A stretch of 50,484 nucleotides of DNA. Source: Lysobacter sp. A03 (lineage in GTDB: Bacteria > Pseudomonadota > Gammaproteobacteria > Xanthomonadales > Xanthomonadaceae). This document shows, in pieces, positions 18,979 through 28,943 of the stretch. The notes under the pieces are model-generated. The model was not told the origin of the DNA. It saw nothing but the letters and a program-made list of their open reading frames with translations, and searched no databases. The stretch spans positions 1 to 50,484 of the forward strand of contig NZ_JXSS01000058.1 of NCBI RefSeq assembly GCF_000855665.1, read 5' to 3'. Within the stretch, counting starts at the first letter, position 1. Each line of letters opens with the position of its first letter. The position numbers and the translations under genes were made by a program.

Positions 18979-19791
18979 TCAGCGCTGACAGTGGCTGCAC
19001 CAGACACTGGTGCGCTGGCCGATCAACGACTGCTTCAAGGGCCTTCCGCAGTTGCGGCAGGGCTCCCCACCCCGACCATAGACCGAAAGCTGCTGGATGA
19101 AATAGCCGGTATTGCCGTCGGGACTGATGAAGTCGCGCAACGTCGTACCGCCCTGCGTGATTGCCGATTCCAACACCCGGCGGATTTCCGTCGCCAGCAG
19201 GCGGTAGCGCTCCCGGGAAATCTGCCCTGCGGGCCGCCGCGGAGCTATCCCGGACGCGAACAGGGCCTCGGCGGCGTAGATGTTGCCGACCCCGACCACC
19301 ACCGCCTGGTCCATCAGGAAGGTCTTCACGGCTGCGCGGCGTCGGCGGCTCAGCGCATACAGATAGTCGCCGGTGAACGCGTCCGACAGGGGCTCCGGCC
19401 CGAGTGCCGCCAGCAGGGGGTGTACGGTGCCGGATGCTTGCCACAGGACGCTGCCGAAACGGCGCGGATCGTGCATGCGCAGAACGCGCTCGTTGTCCAG
19501 AATCAGGTCGACATGGTCGTGCGGGCGCGGCGGGATGTGCGCCGGGATCACCCGCAGGCTGCCGGACATGCCCAGATGCAGCAGCGCGCTGCCCACTGCC
19601 GTGTCCAGCAGCAGGTATTTCGCGCGACGGCGAACCTCCAGAATGCGTTGGCCGGGAAGCAGCGTGCTGATTTCCGCTGCGATGGGCCAGCGCAGGTCGG
19701 TGCGACGCAGGGTTGCGGCAGTGACCGTGCGCCCGGTCAGGTGCGGCGCGAGGGCGGCACGGGTGGTCTCGACTTCGGGCAGCTCGGGCAT
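18979..19791 (-). CDS. mutM: Formamidopyrimidine-DNA glycosylase MutM (Fpg)
   Basis: A 270-aa bifunctional glycosylase/AP lyase that removes 8-oxoguanine and ring-opened purines from DNA. The catalytic N-terminus is MPELPEVETT (Pro2 and Glu3); the start at 19791 is fixed by this, since Pro must be N-terminal, although an upstream in-frame start exists at 19797. 'RRRAKYLLL' carries the conserved Lys, and 'HDPRRFGSVLW' and 'VVGVGNIYAAEALF' are family motifs. A C-terminal zinc finger has four Cys ('CRNCGRPL...CSHCQR'). It diverges from the desaturase gene. Confidence 0.97.
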   Translation of the reverse strand: MPELPEVETTRAALAPHLTGRTVTAATLRRTDLRWPIAAEISTLLPGQRILEVRRRAKYLLLDTAVGSALLHLGMSGSLRVIPAHIPPRPHDHVDLILDNERVLRMHDPRRFGSVLWQASGTVHPLLAALGPEPLSDAFTGDYLYALSRRRRAAVKTFLMDQAVVVGVGNIYAAEALFASGIAPRRPAGQISRERYRLLATEIRRVLESAITQGGTTLRDFISPDGNTGYFIQQLSVYGRGGEPCRNCGRPLKQSLIGQRTSVWCSHCQR

Positions 19792-19908
19792 GCGCACAGT
19801 CTACGGCGCAGAGGCGTACGCGAAGCGCCAAACCGTCGCGGCGCTGAACGATTCACGCCGCCGGCTTGCCTGCGCGATCCGCGCCCGCATTCAGATGAAT
19901 GCTGTCAA

Positions 19909-19922
19909 TGCACAGTTGTGCA
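19909..19922. promoter_or_regulatory. TGCACAGTTGTGCA palindrome upstream of the desaturase
   Basis: A 6-2-6 perfect palindrome in the 220-bp mutM-desaturase gap, about 90 bp before the desaturase ATG. It is followed by a GTCATCATCATC tract and a tetraloop hairpin (CCGGGC 19974-19979 / GCCCGG 19984-19989). It is a plausible operator for a dimeric repressor; the regulator cannot be named from sequence. Confidence 0.4.
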
Positions 19923-20011
19923 CTGGCATGTCATCATCATCAATTCCGGTGGGGCAATGCCTCGCCGGATGATCCGGGCAAGCGCCCGGTGCCCTCTCCC
20001 GGAGTCATGAA

Positions 20012-21196
20012 ATGCCCGCTTCCCTGCTCGACTTTTTCGCCGGTGGCCTGCTGCAGCCCAGTTGGGGCGCGCTTGCCGTCTACCTGCTGGTCGCCACCCA
20101 GCTGACCATCTTTGCCGTCACCCTGTACCTGCACCGCTCGATGACCCATCGCGGCGTCGAATTCCACCCGGCGATCAACCACTTCTTCCGTTTCTGGACC
20201 TGGCTGACCACCTCGATGATCACCCGCGAGTGGGTGGCGATCCATCGCAAGCACCACGCCACCTGCGAGACGGAGGAAGACCCGCACAGCCCGCTGACCA
20301 AGGGCATCGGCAACGTGTTCTGGCGCGGCGTGGAGCTCTACCGCGAGGCCCGCAGCGACCGCGCGTCGATCGAGAAGTACGGCAAGGGCTGCCCGGACGA
20401 CTGGATCGAGCGCCACCTGTACACGCCGCATGCGACCCTCGGCCCGACCCTGCTCCTGTTCATCAGTTTTGCGCTGTTCGGTTTCGCCGGTGTGGCGGTC
20501 TGGGCGATCCAGATGCTGTGGATCCCGTTCTGGGCTGCCGGCGTGGTCAACGGCATCGGTCACTGGTGGGGCTACCGCAACTTCGAGACCACCGACAAGG
20601 CGACCAACATCACGCCGTGGGCGTTCTGGATCGGGGGTGAGGAGCTGCACAACAACCATCACGCCTTCCCGAGCTCGGCCAAGTTCGCGCTGCGCAAGTT
20701 TGAGTTCGACATCGGCTGGACCGTGATCCGGGCGCTGCAGAGCGTGGGACTGGCGAAAGTGCTGCGGGTGGCGCCGACCTTGGACGTGCGTCCCAACATC
20801 AGCATGCCCGACCGCGAGACGCTGAAGGCATTGCTGGCGATCCGCTTCCAGGCGATGACCGACTACTACCGCAAGGTCACCCTCCCGACCCTGCGTGCCA
20901 ATGACGAGAAGCTGCCGCGCAAGCTCCGCAAGGGGCTGGCCGATGGCGGCCGCTGGCTGGATGACGAGAAGCGCGCCCGCCTGCAGGCGTGGCTGGCGGA
21001 CCGCCCCCACATGGCGACGCTGGCCGAGTATCGCCAGCGCCTGCAGCAGGTCCTGGACGAGCGCTCGCACGATGCCCAGGTGACGTTGCAGAAGCTGCAC
21101 GACTGGTGCGTGGAGGCCGAGGCCACCGGCAACCACGCGCTGCAGCAGTTCTCCGCGCGTCTGAAGGGCTACACCCTGGTGCCGGCGCAGGCGTGA
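20012..21196 (+). CDS. Membrane fatty acid (acyl-CoA/acyl-lipid) desaturase
   Basis: A 394-aa di-iron membrane desaturase that introduces a double bond (delta-9 type by similarity) into saturated acyl chains. The three histidine boxes are present: HRSMTH (41-46), HRKHH (78-82) and HNNHH (213-217). Hydrophobic segments occur around residues 15-40, 60-75 and 150-185. The C-terminal ~150 residues are soluble and rich in charged helices, a longer tail than in the smallest family members. A GGAG 8 nt upstream supports the start. The stop overlaps the GTG start of the EF-hand gene (GTGA). Confidence 0.9.
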   Translation: MPASLLDFFAGGLLQPSWGALAVYLLVATQLTIFAVTLYLHRSMTHRGVEFHPAINHFFRFWTWLTTSMITREWVAIHRKHHATCETEEDPHSPLTKGIGNVFWRGVELYREARSDRASIEKYGKGCPDDWIERHLYTPHATLGPTLLLFISFALFGFAGVAVWAIQMLWIPFWAAGVVNGIGHWWGYRNFETTDKATNITPWAFWIGGEELHNNHHAFPSSAKFALRKFEFDIGWTVIRALQSVGLAKVLRVAPTLDVRPNISMPDRETLKALLAIRFQAMTDYYRKVTLPTLRANDEKLPRKLRKGLADGGRWLDDEKRARLQAWLADRPHMATLAEYRQRLQQVLDERSHDAQVTLQKLHDWCVEAEATGNHALQQFSARLKGYTLVPAQA

Positions 21197-21573
21197 CCGC
21201 CGCGGGCCGTCATCCGCTGCGCGTGCTGACGGCCTCGTTGCTGGTGACCGGGCTGGCAACGCTTGCGGGGTTCTCCACCCCGGCGTCCGCCCAGTCCCAG
21301 GTGGAGACGACCGGCGATTACCTGCAGCGCATGGACGCCGATGGCGATGGCCGGGTCTCGCTGGAGGAGTACCTGGCCTGGATGAGCTATGCCTTCGATG
21401 CGATGGATGCCGATGGCGATGGCGTCCTGGATCCGGCAGAGCAGCCCGGCGGCAAGGGCAAGCCGATCACCCGCAGCCAGCACAACGCCCGCCTGACCGC
21501 GCGCTTCCGGCGCCAGGACATCAACCGCGACGGGTTCCTCAGCGCCACCGAGCTTGCTGCGCCGCCGCAATAG
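21193..21573 (+). CDS. Exported EF-hand calcium-binding protein
   Basis: A 126-aa protein with a signal peptide (hydrophobic 'VLTASLLVTGLATLAG', cleavage near ASA-QS) and three EF-hand-like loops: 'DADGDGRVSLEEY', 'DADGDGVLDPAE' and 'DINRDGFLSATE'. Each has Asp at loop positions 1, 3 and 5, and Glu near 12. It is probably a periplasmic calcium-binding or sensor protein. The GTG at 21193 overlaps the desaturase stop as GTGA, which implies translational coupling. The link between the two functions is unknown. Confidence 0.78.
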   Translation: MTAAGRHPLRVLTASLLVTGLATLAGFSTPASAQSQVETTGDYLQRMDADGDGRVSLEEYLAWMSYAFDAMDADGDGVLDPAEQPGGKGKPITRSQHNARLTARFRRQDINRDGFLSATELAAPPQ

Positions 21574-21605
21574 TTCGCGGACCTGACCGCCGGGCGGCAC
21601 CTACT

Positions 21606-21614
21606 ACCAAAGTC
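21606..21614 (+). promoter_or_regulatory. Candidate CrbR half-site upstream of yjcH-actP
   Basis: ACCAAAGTC lies 119 bp before the yjcH ATG and differs by one base from the centre of the acs operator (ACCAAGGTC). A possible -10, TACATT, begins 35 bp downstream (21641-21646). A similarly spaced hexamer occurs downstream of the acs site. Confidence 0.4.
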
Positions 21615-21732
21615 GTCTGTCCGCCCCGGCGGGCACCTCCTACATTTTGATGGCAACCGTCCCGACCGGCCGTACGGCGCTCAAGCGCCCGCGTCGATCC
21701 GGGACGCGGCCATTCACTTGGGAGGACGTGCA

Positions 21733-22044
21733 ATGCAGGCGAACAACGTGGTCGAACGGGTGCTCGCTCACCCCAAGTTCCAGGAACTGACGCGCAGGCG
21801 CGGACGCACCAGCCTCTGGTTTTTCCTGCTCATGCTGGTGGTCTACGCGGGCTTCATCCTGACCCTCGCGTATTGGCCGGAAGTGTTCGCCCGGCCCATC
21901 GGACCGGGCTACACCATGAGCGTGGGGGTGCTGACGGCGATCATTGTTGCGGTCAGCGCGGTGGTGATGATTTCCGCCTTCGTGCACCTGTCCAACAAGC
22001 ATTACGACCCGTTGATCGCCGCCATCGTGAGGGACGTGAAATGA
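21733..22044 (+). CDS. yjcH: DUF485 membrane protein YjcH
   Basis: A 103-aa inner-membrane protein with two transmembrane helices ('[20 protein letters not shown]' and '[20 protein letters not shown]'). The DUF485 signature is an N-terminal '[13 protein letters not shown]' and a C-terminal 'LSNKHYDPL'. It is the standard partner of the acetate permease ActP, with ATGA overlap into actP. The GGGAGG ribosome binding site before the ATG at 21733 fixes the start. The role is probably in assembly or function of the permease. Confidence 0.92.
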   Translation: MQANNVVERVLAHPKFQELTRRRGRTSLWFFLLMLVVYAGFILTLAYWPEVFARPIGPGYTMSVGVLTAIIVAVSAVVMISAFVHLSNKHYDPLIAAIVRDVK

Positions 22045-23711
22045 GGGCCGCCACCGCGCTGCGCGCCGCAGCCGTCGCCGCCATCCTCCCGCTGCCGGCG
22101 TTCGCCGCGACCAAGGGGCAGGCCAACACCTCGGCCATCGTCATGTTCCTGGTCTTCATCGTCGGCACGATGTTCATTACCTGGTGGGCGGCCAAACGCA
22201 CCAAGACCACGTCGGACTTCTACACTGCCGGCGGCGGCATCACCGGCTTCCAGAACGGTCTGGCGATCGCCGGTGACTATCTGTCGGCGGCCTCGTTTCT
22301 GGGCATCGCCGGCATGGTCTACGTCAGCGGTTTTGACGGCATGATCTACGCGATCGGCTTCCTGTTTGGTTGGCCGGTGGTGATGTTTTTGATCGCCGAG
22401 CGGCTGCGCAACCTGGGTCGCTACAACTTCGCCGACGTGACCTCCTACCGCTTGTCGGAAACCCCGCTACGGGTGCTGGCAGCGAGCGCTTCGTTGCTGG
22501 TCATCGCGCTGTACCTGATCGCGCAGATGGTCGGGGCGGGCAAGCTGATCGTGCTGCTGTTTGGCATCCGCTACGAGTTGGCGGTGTCCATCGTCGGCGT
22601 GCTGATGATCATGTACGTGGCGTTCGGCGGCATGACCGCGACCACCTGGGTGCAGATCATCAAGGCCGTGCTGATGCTGATCGGCGCCACGCTGATGGCG
22701 TTCCTGGTGCTGAAGGCCTTCAGCTTCAATCCCGATGCGATGCTGGCTGAAGCGGTGCGCATCCACCCCAACGGTCTCGGGATCATGGCGCCCGGTTCCC
22801 AGGTCAGTGCCAACCCGCTCAACGCGCTTTCGCTGGGCCTGGCGCTGGCTTTCGGCACCGCCGGACTGCCGCACATCCTGATGCGTTTCTTCACCGTGCC
22901 CAACGCCAAGGAAGCGCGCCGCTCGGTGATCTACGCCAGCTCATTCATCGGCTACTTCTATCTGCTGACCTTCATCATCGGCTTCGGCGGCATCGCCCTG
23001 CTGTACCAGCACCCGGAGTACTTCAACGCCAATCCCGACGGCAGCATCGACATCATCAACGGGCTGGTCGGTGGCACCAACATGGTGGCGGTGCACCTCG
23101 CCAACGCGGTCGGTGGCAGCCTGCTGCTGGGCTTCCTGGCGGCGGTGACTTTCGCCACCATCGTGGCGGTGGTGGCGGGCCTGACCCTGGCCGGCGCGGC
23201 GGCGATCTCGCATGACCTTTATGCCAACGTGTTTGCCCGCGGCCGGGCGACGGAGAAGCAGCAGATGAAGATCTCGCGCATCTCCACCGTTACCCTGGGC
23301 GTGATCGCGATCCTGCTGGGCATCGTGTTCGAGAACCAGAACGTGGCCTTCATGGTCGGACTCGCCTTCGCCATCGCCGCCAGTGCCAACTTCCCGGTGC
23401 TGGTGTTGTCGATCGCCTGGCGCGGCTGCACGACGATGGGTGCGACGATCGGCGGGTTCATCGGCCTGGTGGTGGCGACGGCGTGGGTGACCCTGAGCAA
23501 GACGGTGTGGGTGGACGTGTTCAACTTCGCCGAGCCGATCGTGCCCTTCCCGAACCCGGGTATCCTGTCGATCCCGCTGGCCTTCATCGCGATCTGGCTG
23601 TTCTCGGTGCTGGACCGCAGCCCGCGCGCGGATCGCGAGCGCGCCGCTTTCGATGCGCTGCGCGTGCGCAGCGAGACCGGCATCGGCGCCTCGTCGGCGA
23701 GCGACCATTGA
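22041..23711 (+). CDS. actP: Cation/acetate symporter ActP
   Basis: A 556-aa sodium:solute symporter family (SSS) permease for acetate and similar short carboxylates. A cleavable-looking N-terminus ('[16 protein letters not shown]') precedes about 13 transmembrane helices. Landmarks are '[30 protein letters not shown]', '[15 protein letters not shown]', '[17 protein letters not shown]' and '[17 protein letters not shown]'; the first two are the SSS substrate/sodium signatures. ATGA overlap with yjcH. With acs, porin and crbSR it forms the acetate island. Confidence 0.95.
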   Translation: MRAATALRAAAVAAILPLPAFAATKGQANTSAIVMFLVFIVGTMFITWWAAKRTKTTSDFYTAGGGITGFQNGLAIAGDYLSAASFLGIAGMVYVSGFDGMIYAIGFLFGWPVVMFLIAERLRNLGRYNFADVTSYRLSETPLRVLAASASLLVIALYLIAQMVGAGKLIVLLFGIRYELAVSIVGVLMIMYVAFGGMTATTWVQIIKAVLMLIGATLMAFLVLKAFSFNPDAMLAEAVRIHPNGLGIMAPGSQVSANPLNALSLGLALAFGTAGLPHILMRFFTVPNAKEARRSVIYASSFIGYFYLLTFIIGFGGIALLYQHPEYFNANPDGSIDIINGLVGGTNMVAVHLANAVGGSLLLGFLAAVTFATIVAVVAGLTLAGAAAISHDLYANVFARGRATEKQQMKISRISTVTLGVIAILLGIVFENQNVAFMVGLAFAIAASANFPVLVLSIAWRGCTTMGATIGGFIGLVVATAWVTLSKTVWVDVFNFAEPIVPFPNPGILSIPLAFIAIWLFSVLDRSPRADRERAAFDALRVRSETGIGASSASDH

Positions 23712-23755
23712 CGTGGGGGGCTACCCTCGGTCTACAGACACAGGAGCGATGACGC

Positions 23756-24199
23756 ATGTACAAGCACATATTGATTGCGACCGACGGCTCGGAGCTGGCG
23801 GGAAAGGGACTGGAGCAAGGCCTTGAGCTGGCAGCAGCGGTGGGTGCGCAGGTGACGATCGTCACTGCCTCGGAGCGTTGGACACCGGCCGACGCCGGAG
23901 TGGTGTGGGGTGGCTCGGCGAGCATGCTGGAGGAATACCGGACCCACGTCACCGACCAGGCCAACGAGGTGTTGGCCGCCGCGGGGGCGCGAGCCGATCA
24001 GCTCGGGGTACGCCACGAGTCGGTGTATGTCGCCGAGCGCTACCCGGCCGATGCGATCCTGGAGACGGCCGCCGCGCGCGGGGTGGACCTGATCGTCATG
24101 GCGAGCCACGGCCGCCGCGGCCTGAACCGGCTGCTGATCGGCAGTCAGACCAACGCGGTGATTGCCCACAGCACTATTCCGGTGTTGGTGGTGCGCTGA
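23756..24199 (+). CDS. Universal stress protein, UspA family
   Basis: A 147-aa single Usp domain. It starts 'YKHILIATDGSELAGKGLEQ' and ends with the ATP-binding G-2x-G-9x-G(S/T) motif in 'ASHGRRGLNRLLIGSQTNAVIAHS', so it belongs to the nucleotide-binding subclass. It lies 44 bp after actP and is probably co-transcribed, ending at a hairpin terminator. Usp proteins bind ATP and help cells survive starvation or redox stress. Confidence 0.92.
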   Translation: MYKHILIATDGSELAGKGLEQGLELAAAVGAQVTIVTASERWTPADAGVVWGGSASMLEEYRTHVTDQANEVLAAAGARADQLGVRHESVYVAERYPADAILETAAARGVDLIVMASHGRRGLNRLLIGSQTNAVIAHSTIPVLVVR

Positions 24200-24218
24200 G
24201 GGTCGAGTTGGGTCAGAT

Positions 24219-24250
24219 GAGGGGGCGCGATAGCTCCCTCTTCCTTTTAT
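24219..24250 (+). terminator. Rho-independent terminator after usp
   Basis: GAGGGGGC (24219-24226) pairs with GCTCCCTC (24233-24240), with one G.U, around a 6-nt loop. A T-rich TTCCTTTTAT follows. It closes the yjcH-actP-usp unit before the nested palindromes. Confidence 0.65.
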
Positions 24251-24268
24251 GTCCGTCGGGCGTGAGGG

Positions 24269-24377
24269 GCCCCGCCGCGGCCGGGAGGTCTTCGCTGCTC
24301 ATGTCCCCCGGCATCCGCCCACAGGCGGATGCCTCCTCCTTTACTTCGCTGCGAAGACCTCCCGACCACGACGGGGC
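24269..24377 (+). repeat. Nested palindromic element A
   Basis: The outer arms are a 14-bp perfect inverted repeat (CGGGAGGTCTTCGC at 24282-24295 and its complement at 24351-24364), extended by GCCCCG/CGGGGC at 24269-24274 and 24372-24377. Inside lie two constant strands, ATGTCCCCCGGC (24301-24312) and GCCTCCTCCTTTA (24331-24343). They flank a 9-bp inner hairpin with loop CACA (GCATCCGCC/GGCGGATGC). The same two constant strands recur in inverse orientation in element B with unrelated stems. Confidence 0.8.
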
Positions 24378-24454
24378 TCGGCTGCCGACCGGGTTCCCGC
24401 AATCCGCTTGAGTTCGGGCATTCCCAAGGGCCACCGCGTACTCCCCCACGACGG

Positions 24455-24542
24455 GTGTCCCTGCCCTTGAGGGCGAAATAAAGGAGGAGGCGATGGCCGA
24501 AGGCCGTCGCCGGGGGACATTCGCCCTCAAGGGCAGGGACAC
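24455..24542 (-). repeat. Nested palindromic element B, inverted relative to A
   Basis: The outer arms are a 23-bp perfect inverted repeat (24455-24477 and 24520-24542). Read on the minus strand, the interior holds ATGTCCCCCGGC (24509-24520) and GCCTCCTCCTTTA (24479-24491), identical to element A. They flank a different 9-bp inner hairpin (24490-24498 / 24502-24510, loop GAA, one G.T). A and B share the 10-mer CCACGACGGG just outside their facing arms (24366-24375 and 24446-24455). Confidence 0.8.
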
Positions 24543-24590
24543 ACGGATCCCGCCGCGACAGCACGCCTCGCTCTCCCTCGCTGGATACAA

Positions 24591-24611
24591 GAGCCCAAAA
24601 AACCCGGGCTC
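24591..24611 (-). terminator. Weak hairpin after the porin gene
   Basis: GAGCCC (24591-24596) and GGGCTC (24606-24611) form a 6-bp stem, 52 bp beyond the porin stop on the minus strand. The T-run lies in the loop rather than after the stem, so terminator function is uncertain. Confidence 0.3.
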
Positions 24612-24662
24612 ACTCGTGTGGACCCGGCCGCTGGCGTACTCCAGCAGGCTCAACCGGCAGGT

Positions 24663-26069
24663 TCAGAAGGTGTAGCGCGCCAGAGTGTGCAGGCGGATCA
24701 GCTCGCCGTCGGCGCCCGACTCCAGGGTGCGCTCACCCCAGATCGCCTCGACGCCCAGATCCAGCTTCGGCACCGGCGACCAGATCAGGTTGGCGTGCGC
24801 CGAATGCACCCGCCGGGTAACACCCAGACCGGTCAGGTCGGTCTTGTTGTCCCACTGCGATCGCGCGTAGTACAGGTTGCCGCGAAGCTGCGGATTGAAC
24901 GCATGGCGAAGACCGGCATACGCGGCCCAGCCGCCCAGTGCGTCGAGGTTGCCGTTGGCGTCGACCATCGCGTCCTGCTGCACGGTCGCCAGGCCGACGT
25001 AACGCCCGAAGCCCTCGCCGCCGGTCGCCTGGTAACGGAAGTCGGTGCTGTCGCCGAGCTTGACCAGTCCGCTGACGGTAGCGGCGAATCCGGTGGTGGT
25101 CTCGGCGCTGCCGGCGACCGGCTCGTGCTTCAGCTGTCGCGCCATGCCGGCGACGCTGAAGTGGCCCCAGTCGCCCTTGCCGGTGTAGCGGGCGATCAGG
25201 TCGGGGACACTGTTGTCGCCGCTGATCACGCGCGGACCGCCGCCAAAGGGTTGCACCGTGGTTTCCGGGTTTTCCAGCGACACGCTGAAGGGTCCGCTGG
25301 TGTAGCGGATCTGCGGCTGGCGCACGAACACCACCGCATCGGTGGGACCGACGAAGTCCACCGAGTCGAGCAGTGCCGCCGTGTCCATGAAGTTCGACCA
25401 GGTCTGGCCGATCAGCAGCCGGTTCCAGGTCAGGTAGGCGTGGCGGATGGTGGCGCCATAGGTATTGGTCGCCGCGGTGTTGCCGAGCGAGCCGCCGAAG
25501 AAGTCCAGCTCGAAGCGCGCGCCCAGTTTGTCGCCCGAATCCAGCTCGGTGCTGGCGTCGAACCACAGGCGAGAGAATTTGACGTGGCTGTCGAGGTAGG
25601 CGTCGCCGCCATCGCCGCCAACCGGGATCGCCCCTGGCACGTAGAAATCGCGTCCGGCGGTGCTCTTGGCGATCTCGCCGTCGCTGGTGCTGGTCGACAT
25701 CGCATCAACGCGGATCATGCCGCCGACGGTAAACCGGGTGCCGGGATTGGCCTGCGGAGTGATCGTGGTGGTCTGGATGGGGTTGGTCGGGACAGGGGTT
25801 GCCGGGGGCGCGGCGGCAACCGGTTGGCTTGCCGGCACCGGTGACGTGCGCGGCCCGGTGGTGCCGGTATTGGCGAGTGGCTGCTGCCCCAGCATCTGCT
25901 CGACCAGCCGCTCCAGCTCGGCCACGCGGGCCTCGAGTGCCTGCTCGCGGTCGGTCTGCGCCAGCGCCACGCCGGGCGCGAGCAGGGCCAGCAGCATCGC
26001 CGCGGCCAGCGGCCGGCGACGCCATTGCGTCGATACGCCGGTCGTGCCGGCGCGGTTGGATCGGGGCAT
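24663..26069 (-). CDS. DcaP-like outer-membrane porin
   Basis: A 468-aa outer-membrane protein. The signal peptide '[21 protein letters not shown]' is followed by a short coiled-coil at about residues 40-60 ('[20 protein letters not shown]') and a Pro/Thr linker. The beta-barrel begins '[13 protein letters not shown]' and ends in the C-terminal Phe of barrel proteins ('LHTLARYTF'). The coiled-coil plus barrel layout matches DcaP-type trimeric porins for small carboxylic acids. A GGAGGG 6 nt upstream fixes the ATG at 26069. It diverges from acs across a 174-bp gap with a palindromic operator, so it is probably an acetate or dicarboxylate entry porin co-regulated with acs. Confidence 0.82.
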   Translation of the reverse strand: MPRSNRAGTTGVSTQWRRRPLAAAMLLALLAPGVALAQTDREQALEARVAELERLVEQMLGQQPLANTGTTGPRTSPVPASQPVAAAPPATPVPTNPIQTTTITPQANPGTRFTVGGMIRVDAMSTSTSDGEIAKSTAGRDFYVPGAIPVGGDGGDAYLDSHVKFSRLWFDASTELDSGDKLGARFELDFFGGSLGNTAATNTYGATIRHAYLTWNRLLIGQTWSNFMDTAALLDSVDFVGPTDAVVFVRQPQIRYTSGPFSVSLENPETTVQPFGGGPRVISGDNSVPDLIARYTGKGDWGHFSVAGMARQLKHEPVAGSAETTTGFAATVSGLVKLGDSTDFRYQATGGEGFGRYVGLATVQQDAMVDANGNLDALGGWAAYAGLRHAFNPQLRGNLYYARSQWDNKTDLTGLGVTRRVHSAHANLIWSPVPKLDLGVEAIWGERTLESGADGELIRLHTLARYTF

Positions 26070-26167
26070 GTTTCCCTCCACGGCTTCCGCCAGGTGACGG
26101 GTTGCCGACGGGCTGCCGGCCACCTGTTTTGGAGGGTATGCGTAAAACGTGCGCATTCACGCTTGCC

Positions 26168-26181
26168 TAGACCAAGGTCTA
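26168..26181. promoter_or_regulatory. Perfect palindrome TAGACCAAGGTCTA between porin and acs (candidate CrbR operator)
   Basis: A 6-2-6 palindrome in the divergent porin-acs gap, 62 bp from the acs ATG and 98 bp from the porin ATG. Its core ACCAAGGTC is nearly repeated (ACCAAAGTC) upstream of yjcH-actP. A dimeric LuxR/NarL-type regulator such as CrbR would suit this symmetry and could drive both directions. Confidence 0.5.
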
Positions 26182-26243
26182 AACCGCGCCGCGATTGGAT
26201 GCGGCACACTCGACAGGGACAAACCGCTCAGGAGGCCACGCCC

Positions 26244-28199
<1,956 letters not shown>

Positions 28200-28232
28200 C
28201 GCCCGCCGGCCATCCGCCTGCCGTTCCAACCC

Positions 28233-28256
28233 CCTTTCCCGGTGCGCCGGGAAAGG
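28233..28256 (+). repeat. 10-bp perfect hairpin between acs and crbR
   Basis: CCTTTCCCGG (28233-28242), loop TGCG, CCGGGAAAGG (28247-28256). It lies 33 bp after the acs stop and 12 bp before the crbR ATG. The right arm abuts the purine-rich ribosome binding region (GCGGAG). There is no T-tract, so an mRNA-stability or translation-attenuating hairpin is more likely than a terminator. Confidence 0.55.
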
Positions 28257-28268
28257 CGGAGTCCCCCG

Positions 28269-28934
28269 ATGCCCACACTGCTGATCGCCGATGACCACCC
28301 GCTGTTCCGCGAAGCCCTGCGCGGGGTGGTTGCGCGGGTGATGCCGGGCGCGAGCCTGCACGAGGCGGACAGTGTCGAGGCGCTGTACACGTTGGTGGAT
28401 GCGGAGCCCGATGCCGACCTGCTGCTGCTGGACCTCAACATGCCCGGCGCGCAGGGGTTCAGTGCGCTGGTGCATCTGCGGGCGATCCATCCCCAGCTGC
28501 CGATCGTGGTGGTCTCCGCTCGCGAAGAGCCGGGAGTGATGCGCCGCGCGCTGGACCACGGGGCGGTCGGCTTCATCCCCAAGTCGGCCGACGCCGCGAC
28601 CCTGGCCGAGGCGATCACCGCCGTGCTCGACGGTGACCGCTGGGCGCCCGCGGCGGCATTCAATGCCCCGGCGGTCGACCCAGACGAGCGCGACGCCGCC
28701 CGACGCCTGCGCGACCTCACCCCGCAGCAGTTCCGCGTGCTGCAGATGATCGGGTCAGGACTGCTGAACAAGCAGGTGGGCTACGAGCTGGGTGTCTCGG
28801 AGGCGACCATCAAGGCGCACGTCACCGCGATCCTGCGCAAGCTGGGCGCCAACAACCGCACCCAGGCGGTGCTGATCGCCGGTCGGCTCGCGCTGGATCC
28901 GGGAAACATCGTGTTGCCGCCCGACGAGGAATAG
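28269..28934 (+). CDS. crbR: LuxR/NarL-type response regulator CrbR (ErdR-like)
   Basis: A 221-aa response regulator. The receiver domain begins 'PTLLIADDHPLFREAL', with phospho-acceptor Asp55 in 'LLLLDLNMPG' and Lys in 'GFIPKSADA'. The C-terminal LuxR HTH is 'LTPQQFRVLQMIGSGLLNKQ' and 'LGVSEATIKAHVTAIL'. Its place directly after acs and next to a symporter-fused kinase matches the CrbSR (MxtR/ErdR) acetate-switch system of Pseudomonas and Vibrio, which activates acs. I chose the ATG at 28269; the upstream in-frame start adds only a few residues. Confidence 0.85.
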   Translation: MPTLLIADDHPLFREALRGVVARVMPGASLHEADSVEALYTLVDAEPDADLLLLDLNMPGAQGFSALVHLRAIHPQLPIVVVSAREEPGVMRRALDHGAVGFIPKSADAATLAEAITAVLDGDRWAPAAAFNAPAVDPDERDAARRLRDLTPQQFRVLQMIGSGLLNKQVGYELGVSEATIKAHVTAILRKLGANNRTQAVLIAGRLALDPGNIVLPPDEE

Positions 28935-28943
28935 CGCTCCCGC

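Noticed and set aside
24269-24542. CRISPR array or integron attC pair
   Set aside because: There are only two copies, in opposite orientation, without regular spacers; no Cas or integrase gene is present and attC core sites are absent.
24249-24675. Short open frames in the usp-porin gap as small genes
   Set aside because: They are produced by the palindromic arms, lack ribosome binding sites and have no recognisable content.
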